Notes: generated by a model from the letters alone, not told the origin. DNA of 6,755 nt from Vulcanimicrobiota bacterium (GCA_013289785.1 JABCZE010000090.1:1-6755); one strand, 5' to 3'. Counted from the first letter of the stretch, positions 1 to 6,741 are shown. Made by a program: numbers and translations.

Positions 1-1
1 C

Positions 2-412
2 GACTTTGCGCACGCCACGATCGCGGGCAAGGGGGCTCCCGAGCTGCTCGACCGGCGGTGGCTCGAGGACGAGTTTATAACGACCGTGCAGAACCGCGGA
101 ACCGAAGTCATCAAAGCGCGCGGGGCCTCGTCGGCTGCCTCGGCGGCCAACGCTGCCATCACCGGCGTGTACAACCTGACCCACGACACCCCGCCCGGCG
201 AACGCTATTCGGTCGGCCGCTACTCCCACGGGGAATATGGAGTTGACCAGGGATTGATCTTTTCGTTCCCCTCCCGCACGGAAAATGGCGTCTCTCGAAT
301 CGTCGAAGGCGTTACGCACGACGAGTTCGGCAAGCGCAAGCTTCAAGAAACGCTTGAAGAGCTGCGCAAGGAGCGCGATGCCGTGAGGGAGCTTGGCCTC
401 ATTCCCGCCTAG
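2..412 (+). CDS. mdh: Malate dehydrogenase, C-terminal part (5' end outside window)
   Basis: Malate dehydrogenase interconverts malate and oxaloacetate with NAD(H) in the TCA cycle, in the cytoplasm. The visible 136 residues are the substrate-binding C-terminal domain. The segment [16 protein letters not shown] followed by [16 protein letters not shown] is diagnostic of the cytosolic-type (type 2) family, as is the later [18 protein letters not shown], which matches the YG(V/I)P..L.YSFP block of that family. The protein ends in a charged helix ([14 protein letters not shown]), also usual for the family. By comparison with the family, the catalytic His (GNHS-type motif) should lie about ten residues before the first base of the window, so it cannot be checked. 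No frameshift or premature stop is present and the reading frame is open to the window edge. The next gene starts 41 bases downstream on the same strand. Confidence 0.93.
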   Translation, partial: DFAHATIAGKGAPELLDRRWLEDEFITTVQNRGTEVIKARGASSAASAANAAITGVYNLTHDTPPGERYSVGRYSHGEYGVDQGLIFSFPSRTENGVSRIVEGVTHDEFGKRKLQETLEELRKERDAVRELGLIPA

Positions 413-453
413 CGACTAACGGACTCGCCAGTCTCGCAACGAAGTACGGCTTT

Positions 454-918
454 ATGAGCGGTTCCCCGGGCAACGATCCCGACCTGGATCTTATTCACGT
501 GAACGTTGCTTCGCCCGCCGGAGCCTATACGGTCGGCAGCATCTCCTTTTTTCGTTATATCCTTCGGCTCGGTGAGTTAGGGCTGCGGCTTTCGCTCGCG
601 GATCAAGAGGCCGTCGACGTCCTCTTAGCGATTCCGCATGCGCTGGGGCCCGAAGAAGAGGTTGCTTTTGTCTCCGGCCGCGGCTGGCGCGTCGTTCCGG
701 CGCAAGGCGAGATGGATTGGCCGGTGCTGGAAGCGACACCGGAACGGCTTCATAGCGCTTTCGAACGAGCCCGCAGCCTGCTCTGGACTCATGCCGCGCG
801 CTTCCAAGTGAGCGCCGGCGAAATTGCCTCGATCGAGGAAGAGCTCGATGCCGTCTACGGCGTCTTGATGCGCGCGCAAGCCGCCGGCGTCGCCGTCAAC
901 GTATCCTATGTAGCCTAG
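454..918 (+). CDS. Hypothetical protein, 154 aa, upstream of DNA glycosylase
   Basis: I do not recognise a family. The ORF is 154 residues with an ATG start; a weak GAAG at 441-444 is the only Shine-Dalgarno-like sequence, 9 bases upstream. There is no signal peptide or membrane segment, so the product is probably a soluble cytoplasmic protein. The N-terminal half (residues 13-90) looks like mixed beta/alpha, with hydrophobic stretches such as AYTVGSISFFRYILRLGELG and VAFVSGRGWRVVPA. The C-terminal half (about 95-145) is helical, alanine- and glutamate-rich (HSAFERARSLLWTHAARF, IASIEEELDAVYGVLMRAQAAG). There are no cysteines and no catalytic motif that I can name. It ends 11 bases before the DNA glycosylase start, which suggests translation from one mRNA and possibly a related role. 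Coding is supported by family-like spacing, codon use like its neighbours and lack of any better frame. Confidence 0.75.
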   Translation: MSGSPGNDPDLDLIHVNVASPAGAYTVGSISFFRYILRLGELGLRLSLADQEAVDVLLAIPHALGPEEEVAFVSGRGWRVVPAQGEMDWPVLEATPERLHSAFERARSLLWTHAARFQVSAGEIASIEEELDAVYGVLMRAQAAGVAVNVSYVA

Positions 919-929
919 GCTCTGCTCGG

Positions 930-1805
930 GTGCAGGTACTTTTCGACTTCCCCCTGGTCGGCGCCGGGGGCGAACCCATCTCGTTCGCCCGTACGATCCA
1001 CTCCCACGGCTGCGCGCGCCTGCCGCCGGCGAGTGTGGAACAATCGCCGCTACGTTACCTACGTCGCTTTCGCGTCGGAAACCGCGTCGTGGAGCTTACG
1101 CTCGAAGAGCGCGGCGGCAGGCTGATCGTTAGGTCGCCATCGCGGCTTGGGCGTAACGAGGTCGAACGCGTACGGGCGCTCGTTGCAAGGATGTTCCGCT
1201 TTCACGACGATCTCGCGCCCTTTTACGCCAAGATCGCCGGCGATAAAATGCTCGGGTGGGCGAGCAGCGGTGCCGGACGCATTCTCGCCAGTCCGACCGT
1301 ATTCGAAGACGTCGTCAAGACGATTTGCACGACAAACTGCGCGTGGTCGGCGACGGTCCGCATGACGACGGCGCTGGTCGAGCTTGGCGGCGGCGCCTTC
1401 CCCGAGCCCGAGCTTCTGGCCGCGACCCCCGAATCGTGGTATCGAGACGCCGCGCGGATGGGCTACCGCGGGCCGTACGTGCGGAGCATCGCAAGGGATG
1501 TCGTCGCCGGTACGTACGACCTCGAATCGCTGACCGAGCCGGCGCGTCACTCCGACGAGGGCGCGGAAGAAATGCTCCTCGCGCTGCCGGGAATCGGGCC
1601 GTACGGCGCGGCGCACGTCATGCAGTTGCTGGGGCGCCATCGACTGCTGGTCCTCGACTCCTGGACGCGCCCAACCTATCTTCGGCTGACCGGCAAGAAG
1701 CGAGCCGCCGATTCGACGATCCGCCGCGCCTTTTCGCGTTACGGCGACTTCGCTGGGCTCGCGTTCTGGCTTTTCCTGACGAGGGATTGGATCGAAGAAG
1801 CATAG
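930..1805 (+). CDS. HhH-GPD family DNA glycosylase (3-methyladenine/8-oxoguanine type)
   Basis: Predicted base-excision-repair glycosylase, 291 residues, that flips and removes damaged purines from DNA in the cytoplasm. Residues about 17-75 resemble the antiparallel N-terminal domain of AlkA/OGG1 enzymes (IHSHGCARLPP, then GNRVVELTLEERGGRLIV). Residues about 85-290 are the helical core. The helix-hairpin-helix is at 215-231 with LPGIG at 219-223, followed by the GPD-type catalytic aspartate D243 in LVLDSWTRP. At the place of the OGG1 lyase lysine (two residues after LPGIG) there is Y225, so a monofunctional glycosylase of AlkA type is more likely than a glycosylase/AP lyase. No four-cysteine iron-sulphur loop is present at the C terminus, which argues against Nth/MutY. 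The start is GTG at 930, with only a weak AGG 10 bases upstream. It sits 11 bases after an unknown gene and 34 bases before the receptor gene. The exact substrate cannot be read from sequence. Confidence 0.87.
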   Translation: MQVLFDFPLVGAGGEPISFARTIHSHGCARLPPASVEQSPLRYLRRFRVGNRVVELTLEERGGRLIVRSPSRLGRNEVERVRALVARMFRFHDDLAPFYAKIAGDKMLGWASSGAGRILASPTVFEDVVKTICTTNCAWSATVRMTTALVELGGGAFPEPELLAATPESWYRDAARMGYRGPYVRSIARDVVAGTYDLESLTEPARHSDEGAEEMLLALPGIGPYGAAHVMQLLGRHRLLVLDSWTRPTYLRLTGKKRAADSTIRRAFSRYGDFAGLAFWLFLTRDWIEEA

Positions 1806-1839
1806 AGGGCAAGCGGTTGCCTTTGCGATAGACTCGTAG

Positions 1840-4800
1840 ATGCGCAGCTTGAAAACGAGTGCCGCGACCCTCTTGGTTGCAGTCTTTCTGCCCCTTGCGG
1901 TGCAAGCGGGTACTACGGGCGCAGTCTCCGGCAGGGTCGTCGATGCCGACTCACAAGCGCCGATTGCCGGCGTGGTAGTTACCGCGAGGGCTCCGTCGCA
2001 AGCCGCGACCACGACCACCGATGCCGGCGGAACCTTCCACTTCCTCTCGCTGGCGCCCGATACGTACGTGCTTTCGTTCAGCAAGCCACCCTACAACGCG
2101 CTTTCGCAAAGCGGCATCTCGGTCTTTGCCGATCAGACTCAAACCGTGAACGTCAAGATGGTGAACCTGCGCACGATCGCTCACGTGACGTCGCAAGCCA
2201 CGGGCAGCCTCGTGAAGTCCGGCGTTACCGGCGACGTCTATTCGATCAACGCCGCAGGGCAGCAAGCCGCGCAAGGCTTGTCGGGCCCGGGCAGCTTGAA
2301 TAACGCCTACGGCGCGATCGCCTCGGTGCCGGGTGTGTCGCTCGACACTGGCGAGAACAGTTGGTGGCAGACCGTCCATATTCGCGGCGGCGACATCGAT
2401 CAGGTCGGCTACGAGTTCGACGGTATTCCCGTCAATCGCGCGTATGACAACGCGCCGCAGACGATGCTCTCGACGCTGGGAAGCCAGGAGGTTCAAGTCT
2501 ATACCGGCGGCGTGCCGGCCGGCTCCGACGCTCAGGGAATCTCCGGCTACGTCAACCAGGTCATCAAGAGCGGCACGTATCCCGGCTATGCCGATGCAAA
2601 CCTTGGGGTTGGTTATCCGGCTTTCTATCATCAAGCGTCGGTGGAAGCCGGCGGCTCGACGCCGGACCGAAACTTCAGCTACTACGTCGGCCTGGGCGGC
2701 GCTAACCAAAGTTTTCGCTACGTCAACAACGACGACGGCTCCAACATACCCAATTCATTCTTTTATCCGGTAAACGCACTGCCGGGTAGCAACGGCTTCG
2801 TCTATACCGGGCCCCCCTCGCCGCTGCTCTTTACGACCGGCCTTGGATTTTCGCTGGCGACGCAGTCGCTGCGCGACAGCCTGGTCAACCTCCACTTTGG
2901 GATTCCGCATCACGGCAACGGGCTGCGCGACGACGTGCAGGCGCTCTGGATGACCAGCGAAAGCCTCAACCAGTACTTCAGCTCGACCAACGATTTTGGC
3001 GCCAATATCGTCCAAGCGCTCTACGGCCCACTCACCTTTGACGACAGCTATCTCTACCATGGCGCAACTCTGCAGCCGTTCCAGCCCAACGAGCTTACGA
3101 AATACTTCTTTCCGAACAGCCCCCAACACGCGTTCCAGGGCCCAGTGCCGACCAATCTGCGCGATCCCAACGAGAACGGCGTGGCCGTGGAGAAGCTGCA
3201 GTACCAGCACGAGTTTAGCGCGGCCTCGTATTTGCGCTTTTACGGTTACGCGATGTACTCGACGTGGAACATTAACGGATATAATTCGACCGCCCAGCCG
3301 TACTACGGCTGGGAACTGCCGTACTTTTTGCCCGACCACACGTACGGCTTCAACCTAAGTTACGCCAATCAACTTAGCGCGCAGAACCTCTTGACGGCCT
3401 CGGCGAGCTACACGTATTCGGCGCTCCAGCGTTACGACGTGACCTTTTTCAGCTCGGACTGGGACATCACCAACTTCGTCGGAGTCAACGGCAAGTGCTA
3501 CGACCCGTCGTCGGGGGCACAGATCGGCTGCTACGACCAGTCTCCCGGTACGCTGAGCGATCCGTCGCCGCCGCCGACGTACTCGTGTCACTCGAGCCCC
3601 AAGCTGCCCGCATGCGCTCCCGGCGTCGATCCGAAGTGGCTCGTCACGAACACGAGCTTCAACGGTGCGCTCAATCAGGTTCACGCGGCGCCGAGCGGCT
3701 ATTCGATCAACGACCAGTGGAGTCCGAACGATCGATTGAACGTCAACCTCGGGCTGCGTCTGGAAGACTTCCAGTACATCCTCGGCGATACCAGTCCCAA
3801 CGATCCGGCGAGGCAGTTTTGGTTCAATGCGTACAACGCCGAGTATTGTTTCGCGCCCGGCGTCAATAACAACAAACCGATCGACCGGACGCAGAGCGGA
3901 ATCGGTCCGTGCCCGAACGTCAACGGCGTCCAGACCGTGCCGCTGGGTCAGTCGCCCTATGGGCCGTTGACCAACACCAGCGGCGGGTCGTATACCCTGG
4001 CGCGTTTCCAACCGCGTCTCGGAACGACCTATACGCTCAGTCCCAACAGCGTGCTGCGGGCGTCGTTCGGCGTCTACGCGCGGCCGCCGAACTCCTCGAA
4101 CTCGCAATACAACACGCTGCAAGAGGACTTGCCGGCGTATCTCGGGTCGCACTTCTACGGCTATGGTTTCAATACGCCCGATCACCTGATTGAGCCCGAC
4201 ACGTCGTACAACTACGACCTCTCGTGGGAGGACCGCCTCAAGGGCACGGACTTAAGTTTTAAACTGACCCCGTTCTTCCGGGCGACGCGCGATCAGCTGC
4301 AGAACTTTTACATCGACCCGCAAGGCGGCCTCGAATCGGAGCTCAACGTCGGCAGCCAGCAGAGCAGCGGCGTCGAGTTTGCGCTGCAGAAGGGCGACTT
4401 CTCGCGCGACGGTCTCAGCGGCCAGCTGGCCTTTACGTACACGCACAGCCAGATCAAGTATCAGAACTTCAACGGCACCAATCAGAACGTCATCGATCAG
4501 CTCAACGGCTACATTCAGCAGTACGACTCGTTCCTCAAAGGCCACGGTGGCTTTCCATGCTATAAGTACGAGAATCACGGCGGCGGGGGAACGCTCAACT
4601 GCAGCCAGAGCGGCGTCGTCAAGAATCCCTACTACAATCAACCTTATCAAAACATCTTTTCCGACAGCGCCTGGTATCCGACCTACGACGTGATTCCGGG
4701 GCCCTCGGCGGCCGCAAACGGATACGCGGTGCCCTATGTCGTGGCGTTGATCCTCAACTACCGGCATCAGCGCTTTGCGGTAACCAACTCGTGGAGCTTC

Positions 4801-5316
4801 GGATCCGGCGCCGAGTACGGCTCGCCGACGCAATGGCCGGGCTACTTCCCCAACTCGTGTTATCGGCCCGGCAATGTGTGGCGGATGACGCACGCGAACG
4901 CCGCCGATCCTTCAAACTGCGATGACGGTGGAAACTTGCCGCTCTTTATCCCGGACAAGTTCACCGGGGGATACGATAACCTCGGTGCCTTCAAAGAGCC
5001 GTGGCAACTGCAGATGGGGCTGGCCTTTAGCTACGACGTGAGCCCGCGCGTGACGGCGCGGCTGAACTTCACCAATCTGCTCGACGTCTGCGGTCAACGT
5101 GGCTACGCGTGGGACAACCCATCGATTTGCGTCTACGGCTCGCTGCCGACGAACTTCTTGTATGCCGCCGGCAACTTCTATCCGAACTCGAAGTCCGCGG
5201 TGCCGCCCCCGCAGTTGCAGTATCCCTACTCGTTCTGGTTCAACGGAAACAACACCGGTTTCTTAGGCGTTGTCGAGCCAATGCAAGTCACGGGGTCGCT
5301 TACCTTTAGGCTCTGA
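1840..5316 (+). CDS. TonB-dependent outer-membrane receptor with carboxypeptidase-regulatory-like N domain
   Basis: Large outer-membrane active transporter (1158 residues) that should import a bulky ligand using TonB/ExbBD energy; the ligand is unknown and the neighbours give no hint. Residues 1-23 are a signal peptide (MRSLKTSAATLL..., cleavage after VQA). Residues about 26-110 form a carboxypeptidase-regulatory-like beta-sandwich (GAVSGRVVDADSQAPIAGV, TTDAGGTFHFLSLAPDTYVLSF). Residues about 125-245 are the plug, with IASVPGV, VHIRGGD, YEFDGIPVNR (D194) and VNQVIKSGT, all standard plug blocks. The remaining about 900 residues are a Tyr/Asn/Gly-rich beta-barrel ending in LQVTGSLTFRL-like aromatic/hydrophobic alternation (actual end MQVTGSLTFRL). 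I could not identify a clear TonB box. All twelve cysteines lie in the barrel as six close pairs. The ATG is directly preceded by an in-frame TAG (1837-1839), which fixes the upstream limit. There is no good ribosome binding site. The 3' end overlaps the convergent membrane-protein gene by 11 bases. Confidence 0.93.
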   Translation: MRSLKTSAATLLVAVFLPLAVQAGTTGAVSGRVVDADSQAPIAGVVVTARAPSQAATTTTDAGGTFHFLSLAPDTYVLSFSKPPYNALSQSGISVFADQTQTVNVKMVNLRTIAHVTSQATGSLVKSGVTGDVYSINAAGQQAAQGLSGPGSLNNAYGAIASVPGVSLDTGENSWWQTVHIRGGDIDQVGYEFDGIPVNRAYDNAPQTMLSTLGSQEVQVYTGGVPAGSDAQGISGYVNQVIKSGTYPGYADANLGVGYPAFYHQASVEAGGSTPDRNFSYYVGLGGANQSFRYVNNDDGSNIPNSFFYPVNALPGSNGFVYTGPPSPLLFTTGLGFSLATQSLRDSLVNLHFGIPHHGNGLRDDVQALWMTSESLNQYFSSTNDFGANIVQALYGPLTFDDSYLYHGATLQPFQPNELTKYFFPNSPQHAFQGPVPTNLRDPNENGVAVEKLQYQHEFSAASYLRFYGYAMYSTWNINGYNSTAQPYYGWELPYFLPDHTYGFNLSYANQLSAQNLLTASASYTYSALQRYDVTFFSSDWDITNFVGVNGKCYDPSSGAQIGCYDQSPGTLSDPSPPPTYSCHSSPKLPACAPGVDPKWLVTNTSFNGALNQVHAAPSGYSINDQWSPNDRLNVNLGLRLEDFQYILGDTSPNDPARQFWFNAYNAEYCFAPGVNNNKPIDRTQSGIGPCPNVNGVQTVPLGQSPYGPLTNTSGGSYTLARFQPRLGTTYTLSPNSVLRASFGVYARPPNSSNSQYNTLQEDLPAYLGSHFYGYGFNTPDHLIEPDTSYNYDLSWEDRLKGTDLSFKLTPFFRATRDQLQNFYIDPQGGLESELNVGSQQSSGVEFALQKGDFSRDGLSGQLAFTYTHSQIKYQNFNGTNQNVIDQLNGYIQQYDSFLKGHGGFPCYKYENHGGGGTLNCSQSGVVKNPYYNQPYQNIFSDSAWYPTYDVIPGPSAAANGYAVPYVVALILNYRHQRFAVTNSWSFGSGAEYGSPTQWPGYFPNSCYRPGNVWRMTHANAADPSNCDDGGNLPLFIPDKFTGGYDNLGAFKEPWQLQMGLAFSYDVSPRVTARLNFTNLLDVCGQRGYAWDNPSICVYGSLPTNFLYAAGNFYPNSKSAVPPPQLQYPYSFWFNGNNTGFLGVVEPMQVTGSLTFRL

Positions 5317-5665
5317 AAGCAAAGTAGACTGCCCCGACGATGAGCGCGTAGCTGACGAGGTAATTCCATTTGGGAACCTGACCGAAGACGAGAAGTGCGA
5401 AGACGGTAAAGACCACGAGTGTGATCACTTCTTGCAAGATCTTCAGCTGCGTGAGGCTGAGCGCCGTGTACCCAACGCGGTTCGCCGGAACCTGGAAGCA
5501 GTATTCGAAGAGCGCGATTCCCCAGCTTGCAAGAATCGCGATGACCAGCGGGCTCTTGGTATGCTTGAGGTGACCGTACCATGCCAACGTCATGAAGACG
5601 TTGGAACAGATCAATAAGATTACGGCGACGGGGACGGGATAACGAGTAAGAATCTGACTCAGCAA
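5306..5665 (-). CDS. DMT superfamily membrane protein, DUF486 type
   Basis: Small integral membrane protein of the DUF486 (DMT_6) family, inferred to be an inner-membrane relative of small multidrug/metabolite transporters; its substrate is not known. The motifs are clear: SNVFMTLAWYGHLK (residues 21-34), SWGIALFEYCFQVPANR (47-63), LKILQEVITLVVFTVF (74-89) and WNYLVSYALIVGAVYFAF (100-117). These give four predicted helices (about 12-30, 39-57, 76-95, 101-117). I chose the TTG at 5665 because AAAGGGGG lies 9 bases upstream (5675-5682) and the resulting 119 residues match the usual family length. The frame continues to another TTG at 5701, but that has no ribosome binding site and would precede a possible -10 box. 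It lies 72 bases after the recombinase gene on the same strand and may be read through from it. Its TAA stop lies inside the end of the receptor gene. Confidence 0.88.
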   Translation of the reverse strand: MLSQILTRYPVPVAVILLICSNVFMTLAWYGHLKHTKSPLVIAILASWGIALFEYCFQVPANRVGYTALSLTQLKILQEVITLVVFTVFALLVFGQVPKWNYLVSYALIVGAVYFAFRA

Positions 5666-5674
5666 CTCTGCGGA

Positions 5675-5682
5675 CCCCCTTT
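5675..5682 (-). promoter_or_regulatory. Ribosome binding site deciding the start of the DUF486 gene
   Basis: On the minus strand AAAGGGGG is followed after 9 bases by TTG at 5665. It is the only strong purine-rich Shine-Dalgarno-like sequence near a start codon in this window, and it favours the TTG at 5665 over the upstream TTG at 5701. Confidence 0.6.
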
Positions 5683-5690
5683 GATGGCGG

Positions 5691-5696
5691 AGTATA
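5691..5696 (-). promoter_or_regulatory. Possible -10 box for the DUF486 gene
   Basis: On the minus strand TATACT matches the sigma70 -10 consensus at five of six positions. Transcription would start near 5684, giving a leader of about 19 bases that contains the AAAGGGGG ribosome binding site. No convincing -35 hexamer lies 16-18 bases upstream, so this is weak evidence for independent transcription; co-transcription from the recombinase promoter is an alternative. Confidence 0.3.
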
Positions 5697-5737
5697 CCCA
5701 AATCTGCCTGCGCGCAGCAGTAGGAGAAGAAGGTCGC

Positions 5738-6673
5738 CTAGCGATCGGGCATGCGGTCGCGCGGGTGCGCTTCGTCGTAGGCGCGGCGTTTGTGGCCCAT
5801 TGCGAGCTGTAAGTAGATGCCGGTCGTCGCCAAGCTTTCGTGGCCGAGCAGCTCGCGAACGGTCTCCAGGTCGACGCCGTTTTCGACGAGATGAGTGGCG
5901 AACGAATGGCGCAGCGTATGCGGGCTGGCGTGTTTTTGAATGCCGCTCACGCGATAGATGTTGCTGAAGATTCGCCAGACGTGCTGCGGCGTAAGCGCTT
6001 TGCCGCCACGGCCCAAAAACAGCGCCGGGTCGGAGCTGCGCGGCCGCACCCGCAGGTACGCCTCAATCGCTTCGGCCGCGGCATGGTTGATCAGCACGGT
6101 CCGTTCTTTGTTCCCCTTGCCGGTCACGCGAATCGTCCGCTCGGCCAAGTCGACGTTGGAAAGGCGCGCGCCGGCAAGCTCGGCGCGGCGCATACCGCTG
6201 GCATAAAACAGCTCCATGATTGCGGAGTCGCGCAGCCGCGCGGTATCGGACCGGCCGGCGACCGAGGTCCGCAAGAGCCGCCCGACCTCGTCGACCTTCA
6301 GGGGCGCGGGTTTGCGCTTTGCCACGGAGGGCCCCGGAATCGCGGCCGCAGGATCGTCGGCAAGCACGCCGGTGATCTTCAAGAACCGGTACAGCGCCTT
6401 GATGGACGACAGCTTGCGGCAGACGGTCCGGCTGTCGTACTTTCGAGCGTCAAACATGTAGGCGATGTAGCGTCGAACCTGCGTCGATTTTACGGCCCGC
6501 AGGGACGCGTCTGGGAACTCCTCGGGCCGTTCCTCGTGGCCGCGCCGCACGAACGCCGCAAACTCTTGGAGATCGCGCTCGTAGGCGGCGACCGTCAAGG
6601 GGCTGCGCTGGCGCTCGGTCAGCAAGTAGGCAGCTAGGTCTCGAACGCAGCCTTCTGCTTCTGAATGCGACAT
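5738..6673 (-). CDS. xerC: Tyrosine site-specific recombinase, XerC/XerD type
   Basis: Recombinase of 311 residues that cuts and rejoins DNA through a 3'-phosphotyrosine, typically resolving chromosome dimers at dif. Residues about 8-105 are the SAM-like core-binding domain (YLLTERQRSPLTVAAYERDL, CRKLSSIKALYRFL). Residues about 125-300 are the catalytic domain with a full active site: R162 in ASGMRRAEL, K186 in GKGNKER, H252 and R255 in HTLRHSFATH, H278 in LLGHES, and nucleophile Y287 in TTGIYLQL. The tail YDEAHPRDR matches the YDxAHPR end of XerC and related host recombinases, so a chromosomal Xer is likelier than a phage integrase. The usual YTH(V) after the tyrosine is replaced by YLQL. 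XerC versus XerD, or a single-recombinase system, cannot be decided here. The ATG has no Shine-Dalgarno; a promoter immediately upstream suggests a leaderless mRNA. An inverted repeat overlaps the start. Confidence 0.93.
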   Translation of the reverse strand: MSHSEAEGCVRDLAAYLLTERQRSPLTVAAYERDLQEFAAFVRRGHEERPEEFPDASLRAVKSTQVRRYIAYMFDARKYDSRTVCRKLSSIKALYRFLKITGVLADDPAAAIPGPSVAKRKPAPLKVDEVGRLLRTSVAGRSDTARLRDSAIMELFYASGMRRAELAGARLSNVDLAERTIRVTGKGNKERTVLINHAAAEAIEAYLRVRPRSSDPALFLGRGGKALTPQHVWRIFSNIYRVSGIQKHASPHTLRHSFATHLVENGVDLETVRELLGHESLATTGIYLQLAMGHKRRAYDEAHPRDRMPDR

Positions 6674-6703
6674 AATAAATCTTTTATCGCATTCGAGCAG
6701 AAG
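6652..6703. repeat. Compound inverted repeat over the recombinase start (dif-like core)
   Basis: Two nested pairs of perfect 8-base arms are visible. The inner pair is GAATGCGA (6663-6670) with TCGCATTC (6687-6694), 16 bases apart. The outer pair is CTTCTGCT (6652-6659) with AGCAGAAG (6696-6703). The gaps between inner and outer arms differ (3 versus 1 base). The core 6665-6692 can be read as 11-6-11: on the minus strand left arm ATGCGATAAAA, centre GATTTA, right arm TTATGTCGCAT, with 9 of 11 arm positions symmetric. The repeat covers the -10 box and the ATG of the recombinase gene. The symmetry is directly seen; its role as a Xer site or operator is inference. Confidence 0.75.
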
Positions 6704-6711
6704 AAAGTCAA
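6683..6711 (-). promoter_or_regulatory. Predicted sigma70-type promoter of the recombinase gene
   Basis: On the minus strand a -35 TTGACT (6706-6711, five of six to TTGACA) is separated by exactly 17 bases from a -10 GATAAA (6683-6688, four of six to TATAAT). Only nine bases lie between the -10 box and the ATG at 6673, so a start about seven bases downstream of the -10 would fall near 6676, leaving a 2-3 base leader. This agrees with the lack of a Shine-Dalgarno for the recombinase. Confidence 0.5.
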
Positions 6712-6741
6712 GGGGGCCGGCGTTAGTTGGCCGGCACCCCC
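6704..6741 (-). terminator. Terminator-like GC hairpin upstream of the recombinase gene
   Basis: GGGGGCCGGC (6712-6721) pairs with GCCGG (6730-6734) and CCCCC (6737-6741), giving a ten-pair stem with a two-base bulge and an eight-base loop. Read on the minus strand the stem is followed by a T-rich run TTGACTTTCTTCT, so it could end transcription of a minus-strand gene entering from beyond the window. The T tract is interrupted, which lowers confidence. On the plus strand there is no T run after the stem. Confidence 0.4.

Noticed and set aside
419..433. Small inverted repeat GACT/AGTC between malate dehydrogenase and the unknown gene as a terminator
   Set aside because: The stem is only four pairs and is not followed by a T run.
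1805..1839. Promoter in the 34-base gap before the receptor gene
   Set aside because: No pair of -35 and -10 hexamers with acceptable spacing is visible; AT-rich bits such as GATAGA stand alone.
1059..2084. Minus-strand ORF of 341 codons
   Set aside because: It runs antisense across the glycosylase, the intergenic gap and the start of the receptor, both of which have clear family motifs; its own translation is Arg/Ala-rich with no recognisable domain. It is a GC-rich shadow frame.
3355..4185. Minus-strand ORF of 276 codons, with others at 1951-2709, 2755-3339 and 4252-4893
   Set aside because: All are antisense to the intact receptor gene, with Arg/Val-rich low-complexity products typical of shadow frames.
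5270..5617. Plus-strand ORF of 115 codons
   Set aside because: Antisense to the DUF486 gene, which has conserved motifs and four membrane helices; the plus-strand product is highly charged with no family match that I can see.
5663..5701. Longer DUF486 protein starting at TTG 5701
   Set aside because: No ribosome binding site precedes it and it adds a polar extension not usual for the family; TTG 5665 has AAAGGGGG at good spacing.
5840..6637. Plus-strand ORF of 265 codons
   Set aside because: Exactly antisense to the recombinase, whose catalytic residues are all present; the plus-strand product has no recognisable motif.
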